From Isoetes taiwanensis (Eukaryota; Streptophyta; Lycopodiopsida; Isoetales; Isoetaceae): a stretch of DNA of 64,000 nt. Positions 1 to 12,887 of the stretch are shown in pieces (within the stretch, counting starts at the first letter, position 1; each line of letters starts with the position of its first letter). Location: positions 4,342,623 to 4,406,622 of the forward strand of contig JAJEKV010000027.1 in the NCBI GenBank assembly GCA_021234155.1, given 5' to 3'. The notes below the pieces were generated by a model. The model ran no database searches. It saw only the letters and a program-made list of their open reading frames with translations, and was not told where the DNA came from. The translations under genes and the position numbers were made by a program.

Positions 1-257
1 TCATTGTACAGCTTTTGTACCTTCAGCATCTCCATCCTCAGCTGATGTACCATCCCAAATGATATTCCTTTAGAATGGCTTCAATCTTTGGCCTTTTGTT
101 TCTAATGTAAAGCTGGGAGAACTGTGCTTTGATGAGATAGATGGTTTGAAAAAAGTGCGAACCACACGTTTCCAAAGGGCAATCCCTCCATGCATCAGCA
201 TCTTGTTTACTTTAAAAATTGTGTGGAATGAATACCGTAGCGTTCAGGCATGTCCAT

Positions 258-3200
258 TTATCCAAATGAAGGTCCGCTTATGTAAAACATGGTATTGCTG
301 TAGTCCTCCAGAAGGGGATTATAGCCATCACAAGTTTGAGTTCTGGATGTCGAAGCAAATCTTTTCATAAAATCAGCCGAAGTTACCTGCACCCGTATAG
401 CCAAGATGCTTTGAAATGGTTGACGGCACAGCTTGAAAATCTCAAAATTCAACATCCTCTTTCTTACCAGTGACGAAAAACGCTTTTCCCTTGCCACATG
501 ATGATCAAGCCTCTTCAACAAAGTGAAATCAGTGGGGAAAAAAATGTCCACGTTGCCCTGGATACCAGGAACAATAAAAATGATTAAAACCCCCATATGG
601 ATACATAAAGATAGTTTCAAAATGTTATTGGCATTAGTTGTGCCCAGCTCTTTCTCTACCTGCATAAATTTGAGTTTTCATTACAAAACAAATGTACCTC
701 TGTTATAAGATAACTTGGGTAGTCCTTTGTGATCCCTCCCTCCTGCAAAAGACATGACCAGCAGTTCAACAGCTTGACACCAATGGATTTAACAGTTAGA
801 ACTTACCTTGCTAGCCACAATAGGGGCCTGCTCTCCAGCAACTTTGACATCTGGAAGGCTCGTAAAGTCTGTTGCAATCAGTACCATGTTTGGACAAGTT
901 GTGTGTAAAGTCTCCAATAGCTCCTGCACTAGACAATATAAGTTCAGAACCTTAAAAAGAGTATTGGTATGCTTCAACCTATGCCTACCAAGCATCCTGT
1001 TGGAATCCAGAGAAGCCTCTCGAAAATCATCTTATCCAAATGACTACTTGCTTGTGCTAAGAGCTTCCTGAGTTTACTGTCGCTGTTTCTTCCTTGCTCA
1101 GCAATGTCAAGGCAACGTCTGATTAAAGGATCTTCAATTGGCTGCCGTCTTTCGTTAATCTTCAGCCTACATAGAGGTCATGAATTATCCCCGTGAAGAT
1201 TATATTTGGTACGAAAGTACAGGATGAGACTATTATACTCAATTGTTTCTTCTACTCCATAAGATTAGATTCATGTTCCCACTCCTATGAAACAACTGGA
1301 ATTTATGCATGTTCATTTATACAGAATCTTCCAGGCATTGTTGTTAAGTTGCTAAATATGAACGAGCTGCAAATGCAATTACAGACAATGCTTCTGCAGA
1401 CTTCTTGCTTTTAGCTCTGTTTCTAGGCTCTTTGCACTGAGACAAATAGCCCTTCTTGCCACTCCTTTGTTTGGTTATTCTCAGTGACATCTTGAGTTCA
1501 ACCCCTTCCTTTCGTTTGTTTTTGGCTTCCTTACTCTCCCTCTTCTAATCTGTTTACTGAAAGTTCTGAACTTCATTGAATTGTGTATGTAACACTTTTT
1601 GAAATTTTTATGTTGTGCCATTAGCTGTTTGTATGCTGGAGTCTCACATCCCAATATATAACCATTGGTTTCTCGCCTGGTGCTATGAAATCCTCTTTCA
1701 GATTCTTTATCTTGTTAATATAACCTTGCAAATATACTAAGACGTGACGTGAGAAATGCTGTAGGAAACTATGATCCGATATAAACCTAGAATAATCCTT
1801 TGCAAAACCAGACAAATTGGTGAATCTGCCCTTCTCCGATTTCCCAAAGAACAGCACAACAACTCACCATGGAAGTGGTCTTTAAGCAGCTCCACCAAGA
1901 GACAGATAACTCGTCTATATCAGGTGCATGATGTCTCTTTTTGGAGATTCCGGTTGCAGTTTCTGCTGTGGAAGCTTTCTCCAACTCACCAATGGAGCTG
2001 TCTTTAAGCACTCCAAGAGACAGATAATCCGTCTTCATCAGGGCTCTTTTTGGACCTTAAAGAAAGTACAATATCTACTGTGGAAGCTTTCTCCAAATAG
2101 CCAATGCCCTTCTTCCTCTCTAGTACTCCAATTGACCCATTTCAATATTATAGAAGCAGAAAGTGAAGAATAATCACTATGCATGATAAAAGAGATGACA
2201 ATGAAGAGTAAGAGTCTAATACCCATGTATGTTGAACATGAAGAGAGGCAACAATATGTAAGGTTCATTCCGATCTATAGACTCTACGAAATGACAATTA
2301 CAGTCGGTACGAAGATTATGGGGTTAAACAAAAAACACTTACCCGTCATCTAAACTGATTGAAGTTTGCATCCATGGAGATGAAAATCCCCCCTTATAAA
2401 CAAGGTCATGTGGCATGTTATCAAGAACCTTCATAAAAACTTCAGAGTAAAAATAAAAGGGATCTTCCAAGCAGGCAGGTGCACAAAAAAAACAGAATAA
2501 GCACATACTCACCTCTAGCATGATAACAAAGCATTGGTTTTGTACTTTATGTTCTGTCGAAATGAAAATTCTGATAATAAATTAGAACATCATAATAACA
2601 AAAAAGGTGGTGTTAATACAATGAGATACTTTTCAGCATATTCTTTTAACAGCTCCCAGCTTGTTTTGTAAGCATTCTAATATTTGTACATTTTACATCT
2701 AGTCTACGAGTAGCAAACAGTCGGCCCCCCATGTAAACAATTTATTCTAATTATTTAACAGACAATCTCATGTGAAGCCTTATAAGTCCATTTTCTAAAA
2801 CTCTATGTTCCTAACAGTATTTTATCGCTAAAATATGAGATTGAACTGTGATCATAATTTATTTATGTCTATATGGCACAAAATGGGCCATCATAGACCA
2901 CCCCTCAAAAATGCATCATCACCTCCTTTGCACTATTTCAGAATCTCCAAACACATGGGGGCTGAGCAGACTTACAAAAAGCTTTCAGTTCACTTTCCAT
3001 TCTAACTGACTTTATAACCCATATAAATGCCCCTAGTTGCTCCATAGATTCACAAGTTCTCAAACATGCTAATTAAACCTGTCAATAACCAAATGCTTAA
3101 TCCTTCTGGACTTGAAACCTAGGTATGCCTGGTTGGACTTATGGCCTCCTACTATACAATGAAGAACTTTATGACAATTAAAGATAGTTAAGTAGAATTT

Positions 3201-6200
3201 TGATCTGTAGTACCCCATCCTTCTCTGTTGCTTGCAGGGCGACATTCAACACTGAAATGATCTTTATGGCTCTCGATTTCAGATACCCGCTCCACCTGCT
3301 TTTGAGCTAATGCTTCGCTGATTTCCACAGATCTGAAGGAAATAAAAACAAACGTATCAATAGTTGCTAGACATAAGCATACACGCAACATCTGACAGAA
3401 ACACACAAATTTAGGTATGAAAATGCTACCCTGAGGTTGGGAGTAAATATTTGCATATAGATGAACATATGCAAATATGAGTTCAAAAATGCAGTTGAAC
3501 CAAATTTTCAAGGCAAATTTATACTTATATGATTCATCTAGCTCGATGCCTTGGTATTGAGAGTTTTCCATGAATCTGGTGGGATGCAGATGAATTGCTT
3601 AAGATCAAAGGTTGCTTGTGGTAACAATGAGTATAAAATTCCAGAACACGAGCTCTGCTTGTTGAAAGTGTCTGCTGCTGAAACAACGGTTGCTGCTTAT
3701 GGTGGAGGATGGACAAGGATAGGGATATGTGAAAGAGGCATGGGCAGTTACTGCAAATGACGTTTTAAGAAGCCTGCAATGTGGCAAACATCTACTCACA
3801 ATCATGTATCTTTCTTTCTCATCCATCCAAGCCTCTTTTGCATATACACGAAAAATACCCATCAATGACATAATAAAATCCAAATCGTTTACGTGGTTTG
3901 GCTGCAAGTTCTATTATATCAAACATCACTTACATGTATGTCATGCTTTCATAAATAATGGGTGCATTCACTTTGAAAAAATCAAGGATATTTCTAGCAC
4001 AAGTGCCTGTACCACCACCTATTTCATAAATCTGCATGCATCACACAGTTGTTTAGACACATTCGAATCATTCTCAAGCAAGACTGCTGGTTGACTGCTG
4101 TCAAGGATCATGATCTTCCCTAAATAAAGCCATGGTTAGAACAACTTAGAGATCCCATCTGACTTCAAGGTTGATAGAAACAAATATTTTGGTAGCTGAT
4201 GAAAAGCGGATGTGGACAAGTATATTGAATTTAGTATGTTTACTTGTGTTTCTTTTATGAAACAATATTTCAAATGTACATCCTTAACTTATGCATAGTG
4301 GGCTTATCACCTATATCGCTGGTTCGTAATGTCAAATATTAGCTATGAACTAGCCAGACAAGATAACAAGAAGGCAATTTGATACTAGCAGCCAGATTAT
4401 TTTATTGATTTACTTCATAAGGACATGTTTGTCTATCCAAGATGATGTTCATGATACTGAGTGGCTCCTGATCACTAGTTAGTTCAATCAATATACTAAG
4501 TTCATGTTGGTAATATTGACCTGCTCCTTCCTGGTGGCACAAAATGAAAAATAGCATGTCCCATGCACATGTTCAACCACCAAAGTGCTTTTTAAGTCAG
4601 TTCACCTTCTGCAAGATGCGGACTTCTTTGGAGCCCTCAAGACAAGCTGGTCTGGATGTGCAACCATGGTCCAGTAATTTACTTCCATTGTAAACAACGA
4701 AAAATAAAAATAAGAAAATCACCATGAGTCCTTACCAACAAAGGAAACACAGGATTGAGACTGTGCAATATGTATCTTCCAATAGCATAACCATACCAGG
4801 GCTGCACAACAAGACAAGAACAAAGTTAATAAGAAAAAGATCTGTTAAAGAACATTCAGCAAAAGAGCTAGAAACTCATAATGTAGCAAGTATGAAGGCA
4901 GGAGCCTACAGTCAGCTTGGGAAGGATAAGTTGCATCCTTGAATATGGCAGAGAAAAAAGATCTTTGTATCAATAAGGCCAGCCATATGAGAAAGTGATG
5001 GAGCTATCAAGCATCATCACCCACATATGGAATAAATGAAATAAAAGCATAATTCTAATACTTAAAAGTTCTTTTAGTAAGCCCTTTGAGAAAATTCTAA
5101 GAATCATGAAATTTTGAAGACCTAATAAACCCATACATAGGAAGGCATGACTTCGATAACTTGGGCAATAGATCCTGATGGACTAGATATGTTTTCCCTT
5201 TAAAACTTTATTTTTTTCTCTCCTATAACTGTTTAAAGAGTCAAGGTATGGCAACTCACAGAAGACCGATGCTTCCATGGCTTTATCATTTTTGTAGTTT
5301 TATTTGACATAACAATTGGACTATGTTTATATCTTTAAAGCTCCAAGACAACAAGAATATCCCTAGACTAACTAAATGTCTAGTCAATTCACAAAAAGTA
5401 CTCTACTTAAAGGGCTTAAAGGTAATATGGATTCACAAAGGACGTTGGACATAGAAGGAACTATATCAAAGCTAACTTGTACCTAAAAGTTAAGTTAGTC
5501 AAAACCGAATCATGGGCATGATTATACAGTCTTCAAAAATTAGTTGATTCAATAGCAGATCTCTCCATCTTAACCTGGAAAAGCTCCACTGGGGTAAACC
5601 ATGAGATGCTGTTTTCCTTGTAAATATGCTGTAAAAACTGGAAATAACTTGATCGCCCTAAAAGTTTAAACAATCATTAGCTTTCTTTATTTTGCAGAAT
5701 TTCTGAAATTAGTTAAAAAGCATGTGCCTTTTCCCAACATTCTTACCTTCAAGCTTTTCAAAGCTAATGGGCTCATTGAGAACTCCAACTGCCTCGGGCT
5801 TAGTAGCAAAATAGCCCACTTTTGGGTGGTATAAAGCTAAATTTATAAACTCTCTAACCTGTATAGAAGCTTTTGGAATATAAGAACTGTTTTGCATGGC
5901 AAATTGCAAATTCCAAATGCATTCTTTTACGTCAGGAACTAGGAACTGGAAACTTTTTAAATATCAGAAGAGATCCATACATTATTTTGGAGGTATGAAT
6001 CACTGTCTGTATTAAATGCAGCTTATAAATTATTTCTCAATCATTGATCAGGCTTTGCGGAAGAAGTTATCCAAGGCATTGAAATGACCATGTTCTGGTA
6101 GAATCCTCTAATTTTCCATCGATGCCTATAGTATGACATAGCTATGTTCGAGCATGGAAGGCAGACCACTGATCAAATCCCAATGAATATTACGATGGTC

Positions 6201-6573
6201 CTGACATTTTGAACCATTTTGGACATCCTTTAATTACCAATAACAGGCCTTCAAATCTATCAAGTCTCGTTTCTTCGGCTCCATTGGGGCATACACCGAA
6301 ATTCATTGCTTATGCATAACATTCAAAATGACAGAGTATTCATTGGAGTGTACATAGAGAACTTACAAGAAGAGGCCTTAGTTTCAACTCATCTACGATG
6401 GGAGATGAGAAACCCGAAGAATAATTCCTCAAAGTTGATCTGGAGAAGGATCTCGATGTTACTGCAAAAGCAACGATTTAACCCACTTTCATTTGGATCA
6501 TAGGTATAAACAGATATTGCTTACGAGGTAAAAACAAAGGCCGATATAGACTGGAAGGAAATCGTCGCGCCAT
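258..6573 (-). CDS. NDUFAF7/MidA-type (DUF185) SAM-dependent methyltransferase, 12 exons
   Basis: Exons, all with GT..AG borders and matching phases: 6525-6573, 6367-6461, 5747-5858, 5575-5657, 4736-4801, 3934-4031, 3214-3332, 2343-2463, 989-1166, 807-923, 468-557, 258-386. They sum to 1257 nt, 418 codons plus stop. The first two exons give a basic, Ser/Arg-rich start (MARRFPSSLYRP..., then RNYSSG), which looks like a mitochondrial presequence. Exon 6 carries the SAM-binding motif IYEIGGGTGT at about residues 136-145, followed by SVEIS in exon 7. Later blocks VLDNMPHDLVY, IPTGCL, DIFFPTDFTLL and DGYNPLLED match my recollection of the plant DUF185 family. The human relative NDUFAF7 methylates an arginine of a complex I subunit during assembly; a similar mitochondrial role is inferred here. 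The exon 8 acceptor (GGAAG) is the least certain border. No in-frame stop was found, so the gene looks functional. Confidence 0.9.
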
Positions 6574-6650
6574 GAGATGGCAGGGGTCAGGGTTTAAACA
6601 ACATTCTTGGCGAGCTATGGAAGCGCAATTTTTTTTTACATTTGTTATAC

Positions 6651-6834
6651 GTGGTTCAAGTTGTAGCTATTTCGACGTGGCTTCTCGGTAAAGGTCATCA
6701 TGGCATAATGGTTACGCTGGGTTCGCACGCAACCATCCGGAGAGGGCCGTGGTTCAAGTTTTAGCTATTTCGATAGCGACGGGCTTTTAAAGGTCATCAT
6801 GGCATAATGGTTACGCTGGGTTCGCACGCAACCA
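6651..6834. repeat. ~98-bp tandem duplication with tRNA-like box upstream of the methyltransferase gene
   Basis: Two copies (about 6651-6748 and 6749-6834) start with GTGGTTCAAG and end with the same 45-bp block around GGCATAATGGTTACGC and GGGTTCGCACGC. GGTTCGCACGC resembles a Pol III box B and TGGCATAATGG a weak box A, so the unit may come from a tRNA-derived SINE. No cloverleaf can be drawn with confidence. The array lies about 80-260 bp upstream of the ATG of the minus-strand gene, in its likely promoter or leader. Confidence 0.75.
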
Positions 6835-6885
6835 TGGTTTTGAGATGATGATCGCGATGGTGAGATGATGATTTTTTTTTTTTAT

Positions 6886-6935
6886 GTGATGGTGAGGGTT
6901 GCCATAGTGTGTGATGGTGAGGGTTGCCATCGTGT
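6886..6935. repeat. 25-bp tandem duplication
   Basis: Two abutting copies of a 25-bp unit starting GTGATGGTGAGGG, at 6886-6910 and 6911-6935, differ at one base. A poly-T run lies just upstream. Confidence 0.85.
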
Positions 6936-7098
6936 ATGTGAACCGGCTCTTAACCAGTAAGTTGAAGATTAAGGATAGTTGTCAACATTTTGGAGAACGC
7001 CTAGGGCCCTTGCCTAGAGATCTTGTCGTGTTTGGATTCTATACATTTTGTTTATTACTTTGATAAGATAAGATAAGATAGGAGTTTTTTAACAATAT

Positions 7099-7920
7099 GA
7101 GAAACCAAGGTTTCACATCCAGCTTGAATTGGAAAAGATGTTTATGATGGGAAAATCTAGTAGCCTTAGTGCTCCAGCAGGAGAAGCACTTCTTGTGTGA
7201 TCCCGTGTAATTTATTGAGAGGCTGATTGATAATATTACTAACCCTAAGAAGAATAGTCTATTGAACTTTAAGAAAGATTAGAAAATGTAAAAACTCTTC
7301 ATCAATCAATAAGTGTAGATATCTCTAAGCTTCAGAAAGCAAGAGAGAAGCTTAAGCATGATGGCCCTCTTCCTCCTACTATGCCTATCAATCTTGTTAA
7401 TTTGGGTTTTTCCGGTTTGGAGAAAAATATTTTTGGAATTTTTTTATAGTTATTTTCTTAAGGTTTTGGAAATTTTGGGTGACGGAATGAATTTCCGATT
7501 TTGCAAAAATCGAAGAAATCTTTTTCTTATGATTTGGGTCTTCTGGCTCTCTTTATCCGCTGGCAGCTGGATGCATGCCACGATTTCTAAGCTCGAGGTT
7601 CTCGGCATGCAGGTCTTTCTGTTTGATGATTTTGATCACACAGAGGAGCCAACATTTAGCCTTTCTCAAATTTGGTATTGGCCGGATCATTTTCGGGCGA
7701 CCATATTGCATAGAAGCAGGGTAGGTAAAAGTCATCCTCTTATTTTTCTGATTCTACAGAGGTACAGGAGTTGGCATCTGCTTCCGAGGCACGTCTATAT
7801 TCTATGAGTACACTGATGAGATAAACTCGAGTGAAAATAAGCAGAGGTACAGCTTTGAGCAAGATATGCTTGCTCCATCTCTAGAATTTCAGCCATATAT
7901 TTGTCTGTAACAATAGTTAA
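7099..7920 (+). other. Coding-like scraps of unknown origin, no intact gene
   Basis: Reading the plus strand in shifting frames gives protein-like stretches: QLELEKMFMMGKSSS near 7120, IERLIDNITNPKKNS near 7215, and DISKLQKAREKLKHDGPLPP near 7320, the last two needing a one-base frame change. A further open stretch with an acceptor-like TTCTACAG near 7758 gives FYEYTDEINSSENKQRYS and ends at a stop near 7910. I do not recognise any of these families. They could be decayed element gag, or exons of a host gene I cannot assemble. Confidence 0.25.
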
Positions 7921-8377
7921 TACAATATGCAGGCTTTTATCGTGATATATAAGCAAAGACTTTTGTTGGGACGTAATTAACTATTATTGTTGCTTTTTTC
8001 TACAGTGTACTTGGTTTTTTCTAGCACCAGTGTTCACTGCGAAGGTGAATGTACATTCTTGTCTGGCAATTATTTTGCAAGCACAGTTGTATGGCCAAGT
8101 GTGTGTATATTTCCTTCTATTTAATTTCTGCTATATCTTTTTTTTTTATTAGCTAACCACAGACGTAAGCAGTATGTTAAGTCTTCTGCATTATATCATG
8201 GTACGTTTTGTTGCAGGCATATAGCCCTGGGCTTGCTGGTTACATCTGGAAGATATAATACTCGAAGTTGCGGAGCACAAATCCAAGCAACTCAATGTAT
8301 CTGATCATTTCTGATGGAGATTAATATCTTAGACCTTCCATACAGCTATTTTTATGTTTGGTCTAGGATCTATAGAA

Positions 8378-8600
8378 ATATAAGGTAGTTATGAAGAGAT
8401 CAAATGGGTTTCCAGGATCTATAAAAATATGTAGAAGCAAACGCTAACTTACCTATAGGTTAATTTAAACTCTGAACTGGGTTTCAAAATCCATAGAAAA
8501 ACGTGCTGGGTTTCAAAGATCTACATAAAGATGGATTGGGTTTTGAAGATCTATAGAAACAGGAGTTAGGTTTTTTCAAGAAATGTAGAAATAAGCAACG
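8378..8600. repeat. Degenerate ~35-bp repeat
   Basis: The phrase TGGGTTT..AGATCTATAGAAA recurs at least five times with substitutions between about 8400 and 8590. It begins where homology of the neighbouring expansin relic stops. No gene is seen in it. Confidence 0.5.
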
Positions 8601-8611
8601 GGAAACTAGAG

Positions 8612-9124
8612 TTGACCTTCTGTACATTACTGGGACAATGCCTCCGTTGTAGGCTGCAATCTATTGAAATGCAGGCTGAGCCATGTCAAAATGCTTTAAG
8701 GGAGTGTTGCACCAGCCTCCATTGTTATTGAAAAGTGCATCATTTAGAGGGCAAAAATTAGTGGCAGTGACAATCACCTGCCTGGAAGGCATCATTGTGG
8801 ATCTGAGTCACATCTTACTTCAAAACATGCTCCACATAATAAGCCATTGTTAGGCAATGCAGTGCTCAGGTCTGCAGTGCTTGTGCCATATCCCTGGCTG
8901 TAGAGATTGTTGTAGCCACATGCTCCACCTGTTCATCATAAGCTTTCAATTAGAATAGAACAAAACACAAGAGAATATGCTTGCTTACCCATGGTCCCAG
9001 AAGCATCACTCCCACTATAGAATGTGGCATGAGCATTTTGCCAGTTTCCTTCATCAAGTCCCATCACAATTACAATATGCAGCATTGCTACAGGGGTCAA
9101 TGGAACCATGAAGCTTCTTGCCAT
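8612..9124 (-). pseudogene. Alpha-expansin pseudogene, 3'-truncated
   Basis: Exon 1 (8989-9124) encodes a hydrophobic signal-like start and then NWQNAHATFYSGSDASGTMG, the hallmark start of mature alpha-expansins. A 60-nt GT..AG intron follows. Exon 2 starts at 8928 with [18 protein letters not shown] and continues through CGACFEVRC and VTATNFCP to GIVPVMYRR. The QWC tryptophan codon is TGA, a frame slip follows CLPGR, and a TAG lies in PAFQ*IA. Homology ends near 8612, before the HFD remainder and the C-terminal cellulose-binding-like domain. Expansins loosen cell walls; this copy cannot encode one. Confidence 0.88.
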
Positions 9125-10409
9125 GCTATAATCTGTAGTAGACACAAAAAAAAAATGCTAAGTTACTCAAACTGTAAGGCAAAAACATAAACTGTTCAGA
9201 CAGAAGACCAAAAAATACACTCCAAAGAGCATATATGCTACTGAAAATCCATCTGCAGGGAGATAGAGAAAAAAACACAAAGATGCTTCTGGTCCAAATC
9301 CTGAAATAGAGCCCCCCAAGAAGAATAATAAGAACTGCAGTGTACAATGCAGAGCGGATCCTCCAGATTCTCAACGGCAGCAGAATATTCCAACTATCCC
9401 CCTCAAATGTGTTTTTTGGAGTAGTTAAGATAGTTTACATTGCAGGCATCTCAGGTTTCTAAGCATTTGGGCAGATGAATTTCTTAGCTATTGATTTCTC
9501 ATAAATCATACCAATTTCTGAAAAGCAAAAGTGTCCATTGAGCTTGCAGCATGCGGATATATCCTATTGGGCAGCAATGATGGAAAGGCCTGAGTACTTT
9601 TGGAGGCATTCCACTGTAAGCATTGCATGTGCGAGGAGCTTGTTCAGTCAGATGAGACTATAAACTGAAACAACTAATTTGATATAGAACTTGGAATATG
9701 ATTCACATTTATTAGGAATCAAAGACTGATTCACTGAGTTTGATTCGTTTCTAGAGCAATTTTTTTTTTTTTTTTTTTTTGAGTGAATGGGGTTTTTTTC
9801 ATTAATTATAGAAAAAGGTACAACATAATGAGTGAACCCTTATAGATAGGCTACTCATGATAAAACAAGCAAATGAACACAAATGAAATAGGTGCTGCTG
9901 TAAGTACATAGTAATGTAGTATGCAATATGTTAACAAAAGCAGTAGTGAACTGCAAAAGTAGATGGGATATATGTTGTGCTGCACCATGACCCCTGCATC
10001 TGGTAATGTAATGTTGTATGTATGTGTTTGTGGTGCACAAACAACTTTGCAATCTTCATTTGGAGGTTCATAGATTATCGTGCAGTCTGCCATGCATCTT
10101 TTCCACACTAGCGTAGCCTTCTGGATCTGATTATATGATGGACGGTCTTTCTATCACAATGGCACAAGGTAATGTCTTTTTAACTTCACTCTTTGTCTAT
10201 TCTATTCTATTCTATTCTATTCTTTGTGTGTTGTTTTAGATTATTAATTCAGGTGTTGTATAGGAGTACCTTTGGAACTGGCAATGCAATTGCCCACTGT
10301 GCAATTGACGGCTTCATAGGACCTAGATTAATGCAACATGAGACTATTAGTTCTCAAATATATTTAACGTCAACTATTAGCGTCCTCATGGTGCCACACC
10401 TCTGTCAAC
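9125..10409. other. Intergenic, no supported gene; poly-T tract and (TATTC)n
   Basis: A pure T run at about 9759-9780 is followed by TGAGTGAATGGGG and a second T run, which looks like the reversed 3' tail of a poly-A retroposon on the minus strand. A (TATTC)n run lies at about 10196-10223. A minus-strand ORF of 85 codons at 9851-10108 has no recognisable features. Confidence 0.5.
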
Positions 10410-10414
10410 AACAG
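10410..10414. repeat. Target-site duplication of the chromovirus, left copy (AACAG)
   Basis: AACAG directly precedes the TGTGACG end of the left LTR. The same five bases at 23528-23532 follow the GTCACA end of the right LTR, proving one insertion event. Confidence 0.93.
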
Positions 10415-12054
10415 TGTGACGCTCCCTGCTAAACATACGGCGCCCGGCCATACACTCGGCAGGAAATCCCCTGTCCGGCTCAACAACCGCACAGGCCCTC
10501 CGTCTATCCCGCACTCTGGAACCTCCGTAGTGCGGGAAGGGGACACGAAGGTGTCTTGCGCGCCCTTCCCCTATGGGCTCCTATCACAGCGGAAGCATAA
10601 ACACGTCAGAACTAGCAATACAATCCAATATGCCACCTTAGAGGTAGCTCAACCGCATATCCGTAGATGCAAAGAACATAATCATATACCATAAAACATG
10701 AGAGCTCCTACCCGTGGCTCTGATACATAGGGTAGGCGACTGACTGGATAGGCCTCAAGATAGAGCAGACCGAGTCATAACAATGGCGGGGCTGGCATAA
10801 GACAATGGCTAGGGTTGACCACTCCATCCGCCCCTCCCCGCATACTTTGCGTGATGGGCTAGATCAAGCTGTGGCATGACTCTAACCTTCCGGATACGCA
10901 ATCCCATGGCATCACCCATCGGGACTACTCCAGGTTGCATCTCCCTGGTCCGACGAGGTAGGAAGGGTTGCATCTCCCCTTCCCGGGGTCTAGAGGCTCC
11001 ACGGGCGACTAGAGAATCGTGGGCGACACACGATCTGCACCGACCGGACCCCCAAAACAAGAGCCAAGCCGACACTTGCAACTCTTGAGAGGCGTGGCAA
11101 CACCATTGCCCCGGAGGTGTCCGGACCCATGCTCGACCCACACGCAGTGGCGACCATAAGCCTAGCCCACTATGGGATCCCCCGGCCCCCCTTCTCGGCC
11201 GGGGGATCCACCCTCCATCTTGCCTCTAGCCCGTTATGTGGTGCCGAGTCACATCATAGCCTCCATAGCCCTAAGTGGGTTCCTATGCACAAAGCCGCAA
11301 CTAATAGGAACTAAGGGATCTACACTAGGAGCATACTACATATGGCCCTAGGTCTCTACCCCCCTTCCCAACACAAGAGGAACAACATGATCAACCATCA
11401 TCACATAATCATCATGAACAATATCATATGAACATCTTAATCTAATCATACAAATCTAACTATCAGTTAGGGTTCCTTGATTAGGGTTCTAGATGTTCAA
11501 CAAAGGATCTAGGGTGGCTCTACTCTAGACACACAATACTAACCCACCTGGAATGCTAACTTCCAGGTGAACTAACATGAACTCTACTCAACCTACCTCC
11601 TCCAGAAGCGCTTCCTCCCACCCCGGGCGTCTCCATGCTCCTAGACGTGGTTCGCAGACTTGCTCCCCTATGATCATACACACCTTCCGTGGGCAGCTTT
11701 GCCGGGCTAGGCTATGATTTAACGATGCTCAAACGGGGTTTTGAACACGTAGATGAGAGTTCAAAAAGCCGGGTCAGGGAAAAAGGTCTAGGGTTAGGGT
11801 TAGAGCTAATATAGGTGTGGGTCCACGTGGGATGCCACGTGGCACCACTAAGATGAGGCCGTGTGGCGGTCGCCCAATAGGATAAGGCCATGTGGAAATG
11901 GGCCTTATCCTAAGGTTATCTAAGTTAAACAATTAACTTAGATGTGCACCCCTTGCCACTTATCCAAGGCATACAAGGCTACCTAGGTAGGCTTGTATGG
12001 TGACGGGTCCAGGAATATACGTATTCATGGCGTATATTCCCTTGGAACGTCACA
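10415..12054 (-). repeat. Chromovirus 3' LTR (left copy)
   Basis: The 1640-bp repeat starts TGTGACGCTCC and ends GGAACGTCACA on the plus strand. It matches 21890-23527 almost throughout. It lies downstream of pol on the minus strand and is therefore the 3' LTR. Confidence 0.95.
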
Positions 12055-12067
12055 TTCTCCCCCCCTT
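12055..12067 (-). other. Chromovirus polypurine tract
   Basis: The minus strand reads AAGGGGGGGAGAA directly against the start of the 3' LTR, the expected place for the plus-strand primer. Confidence 0.85.
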
Positions 12068-12887
12068 AGGACAATGCTGTCCTCAGCATTGCGCTAAGGT
12101 GACGAGCCTATCTATCCTGCAAAACCACATAAGATCATACACTTAAGTTTAATTTAAACGATCGACTTCCTATTAAAGTTAAATGTCAAAATTTAGGCTA
12201 TATTTGTACTTATACAAAATTATATAGCCTTAACAAGGTTACTTCTTACAATAATTCAAAACATTATTATAAGTGTTATTAGGGTTCATAATCTAAATTA
12301 TGGTTCCCCCATCTTTTCGTAATGCGCTCCACCTCGAAGCTCCTTCTCACTTGCCTGCACATGGAGCACATTACGTTAGTTTAATTAATAAGTTTGTGGT
12401 TTTAGGGGACCACCCCCCTTACCAATACCTTGCACTCGATCATGGCCTTTCGGATTTGAGCTTAAGGACCATTTAAGATGATCCCATCATTGCCCATGAT
12501 CAAGTGCTACCTTGTACTCGGTTACCCGGTGCCGAGTACCCCTAGTGCATCATGCCCCAAGGGTTTTAAGCTAGGGAACGTCTCACGATCCCATCATCGC
12601 ACATGATCACTTTGACCTTCACCATGACCCCCCTATGGCCAGGTGTGCGAACCCCACATCGTGGCATAGGGAGCATCCGACCGATGTCCCATCATCGCGC
12701 ACCATGCCTTTCCTTCTCTCTCTCGCATGACCCTAGTGGTCATGTGCACCTCTTGGTGCATGTTGCCTAGGGAACGCCTTAAAGGCTTATCCCATCATCG
12801 CCCACATGTTCCAAGATTCTGGCATATGTATTCCACTAACTAGAATACATCTGCCAGAGCTAGAGGCTAACTAAGAAGCATACTAAG
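12068..12887. other. Non-coding 3' internal region of the chromovirus
   Basis: About 820 bp between the pol stop and the polypurine tract. No coding sequence is seen. Phrases such as CCCATCATCGC recur several times between 12480 and 12800, so it contains degenerate short repeats. Confidence 0.5.

Noticed and set aside
8612-8928. Rescue of the expansin stop codons by RNA editing
   Set aside because: Plant C-to-U/U-to-C editing is organellar, and a frame slip and truncation are also present.
10416-11314. Plus-strand ORFs inside the chromovirus LTRs (both copies)
   Set aside because: They differ between the two LTRs by frame-changing indels and show no domain; LTRs are non-coding.
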